Assembly (NCBI RefSeq): GCF_010682105.1
Contig: NZ_JAAGWH010000023.1
Location: 1 to 35,627, forward strand
Length of the DNA stretch: 35,627 nt
Direction of reading: 5' to 3'
DNA from: Modestobacter muralis
GTDB taxonomy: Bacteria; Actinomycetota; Actinomycetes; Mycobacteriales; Geodermatophilaceae
Part shown: one piece after another, positions 8,483-16,497 of the stretch
Position numbering within the stretch: the first letter of the stretch is position 1
Layout: each line of letters starts with the position of its first letter
Notes under the pieces: generated by a model
Told to the model about the DNA's origin: nothing
Database searches by the model: none
The model's input: only the letters and a program-made list of their open reading frames with translations
Position numbers and translations under genes: made by a program

Positions 8483-10082
8483 CCGGTCCGGGAGCAGCGG
8501 TGACCGGCCGGAACGCCCGCACGGTGATCAGCATCGGGAACTGGGGATCGATTGCCGCCAGCTCGTGCGCCCGGAGCTCGTGCGCGGCCATGCCGTAGAG
8601 GAAGGCCGCGCTGGTCAGCACGTTGCCGTGGTGGCCCACCTCGATGGACTGGGTCCCGAACACGTCCCCGAAGAGCCGGCCGGCCGAGACCGTTGTGAGG
8701 GCCCAGTGCCAGGTGGCTGCCCACTCATCGGCGCTCACCGGGGAGATCCCCGGGAAGGTGGCCAGCACGCTCCCGCCCGGCCGAAGCATCCGGTGCAGGG
8801 TGCGGATGGCCGCCGGCAGGTCATGGACCAGGTGCAGCGTCTGGGTCAGCACGATGCAGTCGAAGGCCTCTGACGGCAAGCCCTCGCCGTCCGCGAGGTC
8901 GCCCACCAGGGTGGTGTCCGGGTGCCCCGCCCGGATGTTGAGGACGTCGGACCGGGTGACCCTGTCCCCGCCGAAGCGCCGGGTGTAGGCGCGGTCGCCG
9001 ACCTCCAGCACCTGCCCGCTGATCAGGTGGGCGTTCTCGGTGAGGAACTGCTCGACGTAGTGGCGGTCGACCGGGAGTCCGCGGTCGTAGCCGAACTGGC
9101 GGCTCAGTGGCTCCAGTCGGCGCAGTGTCCCCATGCGCACGGGGCCGAGGTCGCGAGCCCGCCTCCTGGCACCACGGACGACCCGCAGCACCCCGGCGGT
9201 GAGCGCCTCGACTGGGGAGGACCGGTCGTGGGGCTCGCGGCGGTAGGGCATCAGGGCAGCCTCCAGGGCAGTGCGCAGTTCGGGATCGTCTCCGGCGGGA
9301 GAGTTCGCCAGCCGGTCCTCCAGCCAACGGAGGTAGGTCTCCATGCTCGGGTTGGGTGTCCAGGGGTGGTACGTGCCGTCCTGCACGGACCGGGCAGTGG
9401 TGGAGCCGGCGTGCCGCCGGTAGAGGGCGGTGCGGGTGCCGCTGACGACCGCGGGCGCGGCGGTGTGCAACTCGGCCAGCAGGGCCTGGTCCTCGAACAT
9501 GCCCGGGAACTCGTCCGCTGCCCCGCCCACCTGCTCCAGCAGCCGTCGCCGGACCAGCAGGCTGCAGGTGGGCGTCCGGTAGGCCCCGCGGCGGAGGGTC
9601 GCGGTGAGCATCCGGGGAGCCGGGACGACGCTCCCGGGCGGCCAGGGCAGCGGCGTCCACTCGTCCCCAGTCGCGCCCGGTCGCCAGGAATGCCACTCCA
9701 TGGCCTGGCCGCAGACCAGGCCGGCCTCGGGGTGCTCCTCGAGGAGGGCCACCTCATGCGCGACGTGCCCGGGCAGCCAGACGTCATCGGCGTCGAGGAA
9801 GGCGACCAGGTCTCCCCGAGCGGCACGGATGCCCAGGTTGCGGGTCGCGCTCATCCCGCGGTGCCCGTGGCCCGGGTGTTCGAGGTACCGCACCCTGTGG
9901 GGCTCGAGAGCCGCCCAGTCACGGGCGATGGCCGTGCTCGCCGGGCCCGAGCCGTCGTCGCAGAGCAGCAGCTCCACGGGGTGGTCCTGGGCCAGGACGC
10001 TGCGAATCGCGTCGTCGAAGAACTCCACGGCGTCACGGAAGATCATCACGACCGAGACGACGTCGGATCGGGCGCCGCTCAC
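8466..10082 (-). CDS. GT2 glycosyltransferase fused to a SAM-dependent methyltransferase
   Basis: A 538-residue two-domain protein. Residues about 8-250 are a GT-A fold: VVSVVMIFRDAVEFFDDAI, CDDGS (41-45), metal-binding DADD (97-100) and FED (197-199). A linker of about 90 residues follows. Residues about 350-520 are a class I methyltransferase: motif I LEVGDRAYTRRFG (359-371), an acidic step in VTRSDVLNI, FDCIVLTQTLHLVHD as motif II, and LRPGGSVLATFPG as motif III. One protein could thus add a sugar and methylate it. Convergence on a Wzt with a recognition domain makes a capping role plausible (inference). The start is the GTG at 10082, which overlaps the stop of the deacetylase gene by four bases (GTGA); the frame is open further upstream but only as noise. 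Confidence 0.85.
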   Translation of the reverse strand: MSGARSDVVSVVMIFRDAVEFFDDAIRSVLAQDHPVELLLCDDGSGPASTAIARDWAALEPHRVRYLEHPGHGHRGMSATRNLGIRAARGDLVAFLDADDVWLPGHVAHEVALLEEHPEAGLVCGQAMEWHSWRPGATGDEWTPLPWPPGSVVPAPRMLTATLRRGAYRTPTCSLLVRRRLLEQVGGAADEFPGMFEDQALLAELHTAAPAVVSGTRTALYRRHAGSTTARSVQDGTYHPWTPNPSMETYLRWLEDRLANSPAGDDPELRTALEAALMPYRREPHDRSSPVEALTAGVLRVVRGARRRARDLGPVRMGTLRRLEPLSRQFGYDRGLPVDRHYVEQFLTENAHLISGQVLEVGDRAYTRRFGGDRVTRSDVLNIRAGHPDTTLVGDLADGEGLPSEAFDCIVLTQTLHLVHDLPAAIRTLHRMLRPGGSVLATFPGISPVSADEWAATWHWALTTVSAGRLFGDVFGTQSIEVGHHGNVLTSAAFLYGMAAHELRAHELAAIDPQFPMLITVRAFRPVTAAPGPVSPTG

Positions 10083-10768
10083 CGGGCGGGCAGGGTGGTG
10101 AAGGTCAGGCCTCGCGCCCGGACGGACCGCACGATCGCCGGGAGGGCATCGATCGTCGCCGAGCGGTCCAGCGCTTCCGGCGCCCAGGGCTGCTCGATCC
10201 AGTCGTGCATCAGCACGACGTCGCCGGACGTCGCCGCGCTCGCCACGGCCGCCACCTTGGCGGTGGTGATGCCGGGGCGCCAGTCCGTCGGGTCGACCGT
10301 CCACAACCACGGTCGGAGGGCCCGCCGCCGGACCATCGCCGCACTCCGCGTCGTGAGGTGTCCGTGCGGTGGGCGGAACAGGTCGACCTCGCTCCCCGCC
10401 GCGGCGGTGACAGCGGCTCGCCCGTCGTCGTACTCCTCGGTGAGCGGCCGGATGCCGAGCTCCGCGGGGTGCGGGTGCGTACTGCTGTGCGAGCCGACGG
10501 CATGGCCCTCGGCCAGGGCGCGGCGGACGATCGCGGGGTGTGCCGCGGCGTTGCGTCCCACACAGAAGAAGGTCGCCACGACACCCAGCTCGGCCAGCCG
10601 GTCGAGGACCCGAGGGGTCGAGTCGGGGTGTGGGCCGTCGTCGAAGGTCAGCGCCACCTCACCGGGGCCCACCCGGCGCTCGACCCGGCCGATCGACTCC
10701 ACGGCCAGCCACCTGGCGTGCTGTGCCCGGCGCACGATGCCCCGACCGACGTCGCGGGTGCTCAGCAC
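10079..10768 (-). CDS. Polysaccharide deacetylase (NodB / CE4 family)
   Basis: A 229-residue protein with the CE4 motif series: TFDDGP (motif 1, general base Asp and metal Asp), HSSTHP (motif 2, metal histidines), RPPHG (motif 3), the W/D-rich motif 4 LWTVDPTDW, and LMHD (motif 5). CE4 enzymes remove N- or O-acetyl groups from polysaccharides. No signal peptide or membrane helix is visible, so it may act on the cytoplasmic side on lipid-linked or nucleotide-linked sugars, unless export is non-classical. I prefer the GTG at 10768, which has GGAG six bases upstream. An in-frame ATG at 10822 would add 18 Arg-rich residues but has AGGA only one base away from it. The stop overlaps the next gene, giving coupled translation with the GT2-methyltransferase. 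Confidence 0.87.
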   Translation of the reverse strand: MLSTRDVGRGIVRRAQHARWLAVESIGRVERRVGPGEVALTFDDGPHPDSTPRVLDRLAELGVVATFFCVGRNAAAHPAIVRRALAEGHAVGSHSSTHPHPAELGIRPLTEEYDDGRAAVTAAAGSEVDLFRPPHGHLTTRSAAMVRRRALRPWLWTVDPTDWRPGITTAKVAAVASAATSGDVVLMHDWIEQPWAPEALDRSATIDALPAIVRSVRARGLTFTTLPAR

Positions 10769-10978
10769 AGGCGGCTCCTGTCGGGGTGCGTGGCGAGTCC
10801 GTCCGTCGGACCGACGGATCATGTCCTGTCGAGGCGGTCGTCGTCATCTGCGGTCACCCGGTGGTGCGCTGTGTGGGAGGCGTCTTTCCCCCGGGGGAGC
10901 CGCGTCCGTCGCATGGGAGACTGGCCCGCCAGCACGCCGTACCGGGTCGGCCGGTGACCGGCGAGGGCAGGAGGTCCT

Positions 10979-11956
10979 GTGGCACCCGCGTCGGCCGTGA
11001 CGGCCGTCATCCCCACTCACAACCGCCTCGACCTCCTGTTGCGCACGCTGGCGTCCGTGCGCGCGCAGAGCGGCGTCGAGATGGCCGTCGTGGTCGTCGA
11101 CGACGGCGGTTCCGACGGCACGACCGACGCCCTGCGGGAGATGGACCTCCCGGGTGTCCGGGTGCTCAGGCACGACCGCAGCAAGGGCGTGTCCGCGGCC
11201 CGGAACGCCGGCCTCGCTCAGGTGGCCACTCGGTTCACGGCCTTCGTGGACGACGACGACCTCTGGGCTCCGACCAAGACCGCCGATCAGCTGGCGGCCC
11301 TGCAGGTCACCCCCGGTGCGCGCTGGTCCTGCTCCGGGGCGCTGCACGTCGACCGGGCTCTCGACGTCATCACTTACCACGCTCCCCCTGGGTCGGGGCG
11401 AGTCGACGCCGAGCTGTTGCGGATGAACGTGATCCCCGGGGGCGGCTCAGGGCTGCTCATGGAGACGGCGCTGGCGCGCGAGGTCGGCGGCTTCGACGAG
11501 ACGATCTCGATCCTGGCGGACTGGGACTTCAACCTCCGGCTGGGGCTCGCCTCACCGGTCGCGGCGGTGGACCGTCCGCTCGTGGGGTACTTCGTCCACT
11601 CCGACAGCATGTTCCACGACCCCCTGGGCGTCATGCGCGAACTCGGCCACCTGGCCGAGGCGCATGGCCAGCTGTCCGACGGGAGGGCCTTTGCCGCCGA
11701 CCGGGCGTGGTGGTACTCCTCCATGTGGGGGATGGCGCGTGCCCTCGGGGACCGCCGGGCAGCCGCACAGCTGGCCCGTGATGCGCTCCGGACGCTGCCG
11801 CCTGGAGCAGTGCTGCACCTGCTGCTCGGCAAGGTCCGCGGTCGGCTCGACCGCTGGCGCCTGCCACCGACGACCCGCGCGTTACCCGCGGGTACCGGCT
11901 GGCTGGACGGTTTCCGGGACGCCCCGGAGGGCGGTCGCCCGGGCGCCGCTGTGTGA
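10979..11956 (+). CDS. GT2-family glycosyltransferase
   Basis: A 325-residue protein whose GT-A fold begins immediately: VTAVIPTHNRLDLLLRTLAS, nucleotide-binding VVVVDDGGSDGT, then FVDDDDLW as the DXD metal site. ADWDFNLRL occupies the place of the catalytic ED region. The C-terminal 110 residues are helical and Arg-rich, with no clear membrane segment. The donor sugar cannot be inferred. The start is strong: AGGAGG lies four bases before the GTG. It is the first gene of a plus-strand group with the Wzz-like gene and another GT2, and is divergent from the deacetylase gene across about 200 bases. Confidence 0.88.
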   Translation: MAPASAVTAVIPTHNRLDLLLRTLASVRAQSGVEMAVVVVDDGGSDGTTDALREMDLPGVRVLRHDRSKGVSAARNAGLAQVATRFTAFVDDDDLWAPTKTADQLAALQVTPGARWSCSGALHVDRALDVITYHAPPGSGRVDAELLRMNVIPGGGSGLLMETALAREVGGFDETISILADWDFNLRLGLASPVAAVDRPLVGYFVHSDSMFHDPLGVMRELGHLAEAHGQLSDGRAFAADRAWWYSSMWGMARALGDRRAAAQLARDALRTLPPGAVLHLLLGKVRGRLDRWRLPPTTRALPAGTGWLDGFRDAPEGGRPGAAV

Positions 11957-11998
11957 CTCGCGACGCCGTTCAGCTCACCGTCCCGGGGTCGGAGCTCT

Positions 11999-12079
11999 GT
12001 TACCTTCTGCCGGACGCATGGAGCCCTGACCGCACCGTCGCCCCGGGGTCTCCTGACACCCATCTCGGCAGAAGGTAGT
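11999..12079 (+). promoter_or_regulatory. Inverted repeat covering the ribosome-binding site of the Wzz-like gene
   Basis: TACCTTCTGCCG (12001-12012) is the exact reverse complement of CGGCAGAAGGTA (12066-12077), and two G-U pairs extend the outer end. The right arm contains the AAGG ribosome-binding site of the GTG at 12083. If transcribed together the arms would hide that site. The 53-base loop contains the self-complementary CCCCGGGG at 12041-12048. TACCTT at 12001 also fits the TAnnnT -10 pattern, so the left arm might instead lie in a promoter. Confidence 0.55.
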
Positions 12080-12082
12080 TGC

Positions 12083-13450
12083 GTGAGTCTGCACGACTAT
12101 GTGCGGCTGCTCCGGCGGGGCTGGTGGGTCGTTCTGCTCGGCACAGTCCTCGGTGCGATGGCGGCCTTCGTTCTGGCCAGCACGACCCCAGCCACGTACT
12201 ACTCCACCGCGACGGTGTACGTGACCGTCGCCGGTGACGGGACGCCGAGCGATCTGGCCAGTGGTGGCAGCTTCGCCACTCAGCGGGTGGCCACCTACGC
12301 CAGCCTGGCCTCGACGACGGTGGTGCTCGACCGGGCAGCGGCCGCACTGGGCGGGACCGATGACGCGGACGCGCTGCGCGAGACCGTGACCTCGAGCGCC
12401 CGCACCGAGACCGCCCTGGTCGACATCACGGCCAGCGCCAACGACGCGGCAGTCGCAGCGGCACGCGCACAGGCCGTCGCGGATGCGCTCGCGGCCGAGG
12501 CGACGAGGCTGGACGCGACCGGTACTGTCGCCTCGGTCCAGCTCACCGTCGTCCAGCCGGCGGAGGTCCCCACGGTCGCGACGGAGCCCCGGCCGCGCAA
12601 CAGCGTCCTCATCGGTCTCGCCGTGGGTCTGGTGCTCGGTCTCGCCACCGTCGTGGTCGCCGACGCACTGTCCACGACGATCCGCTCGAGCGCGGACCTG
12701 CCCGGGAGCGGTGGCCTGGCCACCCTCACGTCGATGCCGAGTGGACCGAAGCGGCGATCACGACACCTGTCAGAGACCGATGCGCGGCTCGAGGCCTTCC
12801 GCCAGCTGCGTGCCAACCTCCAGTTCGGGTCGCACGTGGGTGGGACGATCGCCGTCGCCGGTGTCACTGCGGCGTCGGACGCGCACGCCGTCGCCCGCCA
12901 GCTCGCCGCGGCCTTCGGGGAGATCGGCTCCTACGTCGTCGTCCTCGACCTGGACCTCCGCATCCCCGACGGCGTCCGGGCCCGCCGTGGCGCACCGGTC
13001 GTCACGACCCCGGCGCCTATGGGGGTGGCCGACGTCCTGAGCGGAACCGCCAGCATCGACGATGTGCTGACGTTGGCGATCGGCGACCGAGTGCACGAGA
13101 TCACCGCCGGCCAGGTGGACGGCTCGTCGGCGCAGCGCTTGAGCACCCCGGCCATGCGTCAGGTCCTCGACACGCTGGTCGCCCGTTTCGACCACGTCCT
13201 CCTCGCCTGTCCGCCGCTGGTCGAGCGGTCCGAGTCGGCCGTGGCGGCGGCGCTCGCCGGCAGTGCGCTGGTGGTCGTCGAGTCGGGGGCGACCAAGCGG
13301 TCAGAGTTCCAGTTCGCGCTCGAGCTGCTGGCCGGCGTCCGAGTGACGTCGGTGAGTGTGGCCGTCGACCACGTGCGAGACCTGGACCTGGGAGGCGGGA
13401 TGCTCAACCGGCCCGGGACGGCCGGCGAGCTCGAATCTGCCGGCGCCTGA
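12083..13450 (+). CDS. Wzz/Wzc-like chain-length protein with a degenerate tyrosine-kinase domain
   Basis: A 455-residue protein with the layout of an actinobacterial chain-length determinant fused to a BY-kinase. TM1 is at about 14-33, a periplasmic-type helical region at about 40-165, and a Pro-containing TM2 at about 171-194. The cytoplasmic domain (about 230-430) begins EAFRQLRANLQF as in BY-kinases. The ATP-site motifs are lost. The P-loop position reads GVTAASDAHAVARQ (260-273) without G-K-S/T, Walker A' is VLDLDLR, and Walker B is VLLACPP, where VLLDAPP is usual. The C-terminus has no tyrosine cluster. It therefore probably controls chain length or assembles export parts without kinase activity (inference). 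The GTG at 12083 has AAGG upstream, inside an inverted repeat. Confidence 0.85.
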   Translation: MSLHDYVRLLRRGWWVVLLGTVLGAMAAFVLASTTPATYYSTATVYVTVAGDGTPSDLASGGSFATQRVATYASLASTTVVLDRAAAALGGTDDADALRETVTSSARTETALVDITASANDAAVAAARAQAVADALAAEATRLDATGTVASVQLTVVQPAEVPTVATEPRPRNSVLIGLAVGLVLGLATVVVADALSTTIRSSADLPGSGGLATLTSMPSGPKRRSRHLSETDARLEAFRQLRANLQFGSHVGGTIAVAGVTAASDAHAVARQLAAAFGEIGSYVVVLDLDLRIPDGVRARRGAPVVTTPAPMGVADVLSGTASIDDVLTLAIGDRVHEITAGQVDGSSAQRLSTPAMRQVLDTLVARFDHVLLACPPLVERSESAVAAALAGSALVVVESGATKRSEFQFALELLAGVRVTSVSVAVDHVRDLDLGGGMLNRPGTAGELESAGA

Positions 13451-13460
13451 ACGGGTCGGT

Positions 13461-14834
13461 GTGACGCAGGTACCCGCCCACGGGGGTCGAGCCGCCGCTG
13501 CGCTCCGCTCCCCGTTCCAGCTGATCCTGCCCGGTCCTCGCAACCCGCGGATGCGGACCGGACCGCGTGGGCGGTACCTGCGCTCCCTCGCCGTCGTCGA
13601 CGTGGACGTCGACACCGGGGAGATCGTCCCGCACCTCCAGCTGACCTCGTTCGAGACGCCTCCCGAGGGGGTGTACGCGGTGGTGTGGTCCGGCGGCGTG
13701 CCAGTGGCGGACGTCACCGTTCGGGGGAGACCGGAGGACGTCCTCCCGGAGCTGCTTTCGATCGCGACCGACAGAGCCGTCCACGTGTCCCGAGCCCCGT
13801 CGACGTCCGGCCAGCCGACCGGGGTCTTGTCCGGTGCCGACGTCACTGTCGCCGTCTGCACGCGGGACCGCGCGGAGGACCTGGTGCAGTGCCTGAAGGC
13901 GATCGGTGCCCTGGCCACGGACGTCGCCGAGGTGCTGGTCATCGACAACGCGTCGGAGGCCGACACCACCCGGCAGGTCGTGGCCCGGTTCCCGTTCGCC
14001 CGCTACGTGCGTGAGCCGCGCGCTGGGCTCGACTGGGCACGCAACCGGGCGCTGCTCGAGGCACGTACCGCGGTCGTCGCCTTCACCGATGACGACGCGC
14101 TGGTGCACCCGGGCTGGGTCGACGGGCTGATCCGGGGGTTCACCGAGGTCCCCGGGACCGTCGTGGTGGCCGGGCTGGTGATCCCGCTGGAGTTGTCCAC
14201 CGCCGCCCAGGTGGTCTTCGAGGCGCGCGGCTTCGGGCGCGGTTATGCCCGTCGTGTGTTCCGCTCGACCCCGGGTGTGCCGGCGGGCAGAGAGCACGCA
14301 GCGCTCGGGGATGCCGGCACCGGCGCCGACATGGCGGTGATGCGGGTGCCCGTCCTGGGGCTGGGCGGGTTCGACCCGGCACTCGACGTGGGCACGCCGA
14401 CAGGCGGGGCCGGGGACCACGAGCTGTTCTTCCGGGTCATCGCGGCTGGTCACGCACTCGTGTACGAGCCGTCGGCGGTGGTCATGCACCGGCACCGCAC
14501 CACGATGCCAGGTCTGGCTCGCCAGCGGCGGGGCGATGGCACGGGGTCCTACAGCTGGTGGCTGGGTGCCGGGCGCCGGTACGGCAGGCGGCAGTACGCC
14601 GGCCTGCGACGCCAGGCGGTCCGGTGGGCGCTTCGGCACCACCTGACGAACGTCGCGCGCAGCCTGCTATACCCCGAGCTGTTCCCGCCGGCGCTCTCCT
14701 GGGCAGACGCCCGCGGGGCTGCCGAGGGCGCCACCGGTGGCCTCTACCGGCGGGCGCTCCGGCAGGCGGCCGCGCAGTCGGCGGCACACCCGGGGGAGCC
14801 GACCGCTCCTCCGTTGGTCCACCCGCGGGCCTGA
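13461..14834 (+). CDS. GT2 glycosyltransferase with an extra N-terminal domain (paralogue A)
   Basis: A 457-residue protein. Residues about 43-100 form a compact domain I do not recognise: LAVVDVDVDTGE..., PPEGVYAVVWSGGVPVADV, then EDVLPELL. The GT-A catalytic domain starts at about 128 with VTVAVCTRDRAEDLVQCL, has DNAS as the nucleotide site, WARNRALLEARTAVVAFTDD with the metal acidic cluster at about 209-212, and GAGDHELFFRV as the ED region. A C-terminal helical part of about 90 residues follows. The acceptor and donor are unknown. The GTG at 13461 lies 10 bases after the Wzz-like gene; no strong ribosome-binding site is visible, so coupling is likely. It is clearly paralogous to the gene at 14866-16290, which faces it tail to tail 31 bases away. 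Confidence 0.85.
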   Translation: MTQVPAHGGRAAAALRSPFQLILPGPRNPRMRTGPRGRYLRSLAVVDVDVDTGEIVPHLQLTSFETPPEGVYAVVWSGGVPVADVTVRGRPEDVLPELLSIATDRAVHVSRAPSTSGQPTGVLSGADVTVAVCTRDRAEDLVQCLKAIGALATDVAEVLVIDNASEADTTRQVVARFPFARYVREPRAGLDWARNRALLEARTAVVAFTDDDALVHPGWVDGLIRGFTEVPGTVVVAGLVIPLELSTAAQVVFEARGFGRGYARRVFRSTPGVPAGREHAALGDAGTGADMAVMRVPVLGLGGFDPALDVGTPTGGAGDHELFFRVIAAGHALVYEPSAVVMHRHRTTMPGLARQRRGDGTGSYSWWLGAGRRYGRRQYAGLRRQAVRWALRHHLTNVARSLLYPELFPPALSWADARGAAEGATGGLYRRALRQAAAQSAAHPGEPTAPPLVHPRA

Positions 14835-14865
14835 GGAGAGCGCTCGGTCCTGGTCCGGGAGAGGC

Positions 14866-16290
14866 TCACGGCGCGGTGGTCAGCACCGGCAGCTCGGGAT
14901 ACGCGCAGGCCTCTCGCCGGGCCTGGTCCACGGCCTGGCGGTAGGACCGGCGTGCGAGCGCAGACGTCCAGCCCCTTGCGTTGGCGGTCACCAGTGACAT
15001 CGGTCGGGCCGAGGGCCGGAGCAGGCTGGACGCGACCGTCCAGGCCGTGCTCTTCGCCCACCACCGAGCCGCGACGGCGATACGACGGCGGTGGTGCGCG
15101 CGTCCCAGATTGCGGCCTGCGCCGACGAGCAGGCTGGCACTGCCTGCGCCGTCGCTGCGGCGCTGCCCGCGCAGCTCCGCCATCGTGCGGCGATGGCGGT
15201 GGCGCACGACGGCGGCGGGTTCGTAGACGATGAGGTCCCCGCAGGTGAGCAGCCGGCAGAGGGCCTCTTGGTCCTCCCCGCCGGAGGTGGGGGTCCCCGG
15301 TCCGAGAGCCGGGTCGAAGCCGCCGACGGCGATCAGCCTGTCGCGGCGGAAGGCCATGTTGGCCCCCGTCCCCATCGCCCCGATGTGGTAGACCGCCGCC
15401 GCTGTGTCCTTCGGGCTGGTCGAGGCCGCCTGCAGTCGCCGGTGCTGGTAGCCCCTGCCGAACCCGCCGGTGGCCTCGAAGACCACCTGGGCCCGGGTGG
15501 ACAGCTCCGCCGGCGCGACCATCCCGGTGATGACGCTCGTGTCCGGGTGCGCGTTGAAGGCCATGAGCAGTGTCTCCGCCCAGCGCGGCTCCACCAGCAC
15601 GTCGTCGTCGATGAAGGCGATCAGCGGTGTGCGGGCTTCCAGCAGTGCGCGATTGCGCGCCCAGCCGACGCCTCGGCGCGGCTCCTGGACGTAACGGGCC
15701 CGGGAGTGGTGTTGGGCCACCTCCTCCGTCCGGTCGTCGGAGGGGGCGTTGTCGACGACCAGCACCTCGGCAACCCCGATGGTCAGGCCGTCAACGGCGG
15801 CGAGGCACCGCTCGAGGTCGGCGGGGCGGTCGCGTGTACAGATCGCCACCGTCAGCAGCGAGCCGTCTACTCGCGCCCGCCACAGGTCCTCGGCCACACA
15901 GGGTGAGCGTGTCTCGGGTGGCACCGCCGACCCTTCCGGGCCGTGCTGCAGCATGTGCTCATGGACCGCCGCTGCGGCGCTCTCCTGAGCCAGGACCGGC
16001 AGCTCGGGCAGCAGCTGACCGGGATCTCCGGCGACCGTCATCTCTCCGACGGGCACCCCGTGCACCCAGATGAGTGCGTGCACGCCCTCGGGCGGGACGG
16101 GGAACGGGGTCAGCGCCGGAAGCGCGATGGCCACCGCCGCGTCCAGGTCCACGTCCGCCACCACCAGGGACGGGAAGAGCTGCGACGACCCGGGCAGACA
16201 CATCCGTTGGCCGAGGCGCAGTGCCTTCTTGATGATCAACCGGGCTCCAGTGGTGGGGATCCGTGGCGGCGGACCGTGATTTGCGCTCAT
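14866..16290 (-). CDS. GT2 glycosyltransferase with an extra N-terminal domain (paralogue B)
   Basis: A 474-residue protein with the same plan as the gene at 13461-14834. The N-terminal domain is at about 42-98 (SLVVADVDLD..., PPEGVHALIWVHGVPVGEM, GQLLPEL). A longer linker contains several His, Glu and Pro residues. The GT-A domain starts at about 146 (LTVAICTRDRPADLERCLAA), with VDNAPSDD, WARNRALLEARTPLIAFIDD and GGEDQEALCRL. Conserved blocks outside the GT core include FGRGY and VVRHRHRRTMAELRGQRR. The two proteins probably perform related transfers or act on related acceptors (inference). The ATG at 16290 has GAGGA close upstream. It is divergent from the GT2 gene at 16498. Confidence 0.86.
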   Translation of the reverse strand: MSANHGPPPRIPTTGARLIIKKALRLGQRMCLPGSSQLFPSLVVADVDLDAAVAIALPALTPFPVPPEGVHALIWVHGVPVGEMTVAGDPGQLLPELPVLAQESAAAAVHEHMLQHGPEGSAVPPETRSPCVAEDLWRARVDGSLLTVAICTRDRPADLERCLAAVDGLTIGVAEVLVVDNAPSDDRTEEVAQHHSRARYVQEPRRGVGWARNRALLEARTPLIAFIDDDVLVEPRWAETLLMAFNAHPDTSVITGMVAPAELSTRAQVVFEATGGFGRGYQHRRLQAASTSPKDTAAAVYHIGAMGTGANMAFRRDRLIAVGGFDPALGPGTPTSGGEDQEALCRLLTCGDLIVYEPAAVVRHRHRRTMAELRGQRRSDGAGSASLLVGAGRNLGRAHHRRRIAVAARWWAKSTAWTVASSLLRPSARPMSLVTANARGWTSALARRSYRQAVDQARREACAYPELPVLTTAP

Positions 16291-16351
16291 GATCCTCGTC
16301 GGGGACGCGGGAGGCGCGACGGAGGGGCCAACCGCGCCGCGGGCCCCGCAC

Positions 16352-16368
16352 CGTCTCGCGTCGAGACG
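16352..16368. promoter_or_regulatory. Perfect 7-base-pair hairpin in a divergent intergenic region
   Basis: CGTCTCG and CGAGACG enclose a CGT loop in the 207-base gap between two divergent GT2 genes. It lies 62 bases upstream of the left gene and about 47 bases before a possible rightward -10 box. It could be a regulator site; there is no further support. Confidence 0.25.
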
Positions 16369-16414
16369 CGCACCACACGACCGTGCGTGACTTCTCGTGG
16401 GGGTCCACCGGCCC

Positions 16415-16420
16415 TAGGCT
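16415..16420 (+). promoter_or_regulatory. Possible -10 box for the GT2-wzy-GT4 operon
   Basis: TAGGCT fits the actinobacterial TAnnnT consensus and lies 78 bases before the GTG at 16498. The matching -35 position holds only TTCTCG, a weak match. The promoter is a guess from one hexamer. Confidence 0.25.
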
Positions 16421-16497
16421 GCGGGTCGATGACGGCTCCGGTTCGGTGTCGGGGTCCGGTCTCGGCCTCTCAAGTCCGGCCAGTGTGGGGAGTTCAC

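Noticed and set aside
12083-13450. Calling the chain-length protein an active tyrosine kinase
   Set aside because: Walker A lysine, Walker B aspartate and the C-terminal tyrosines are all missing.
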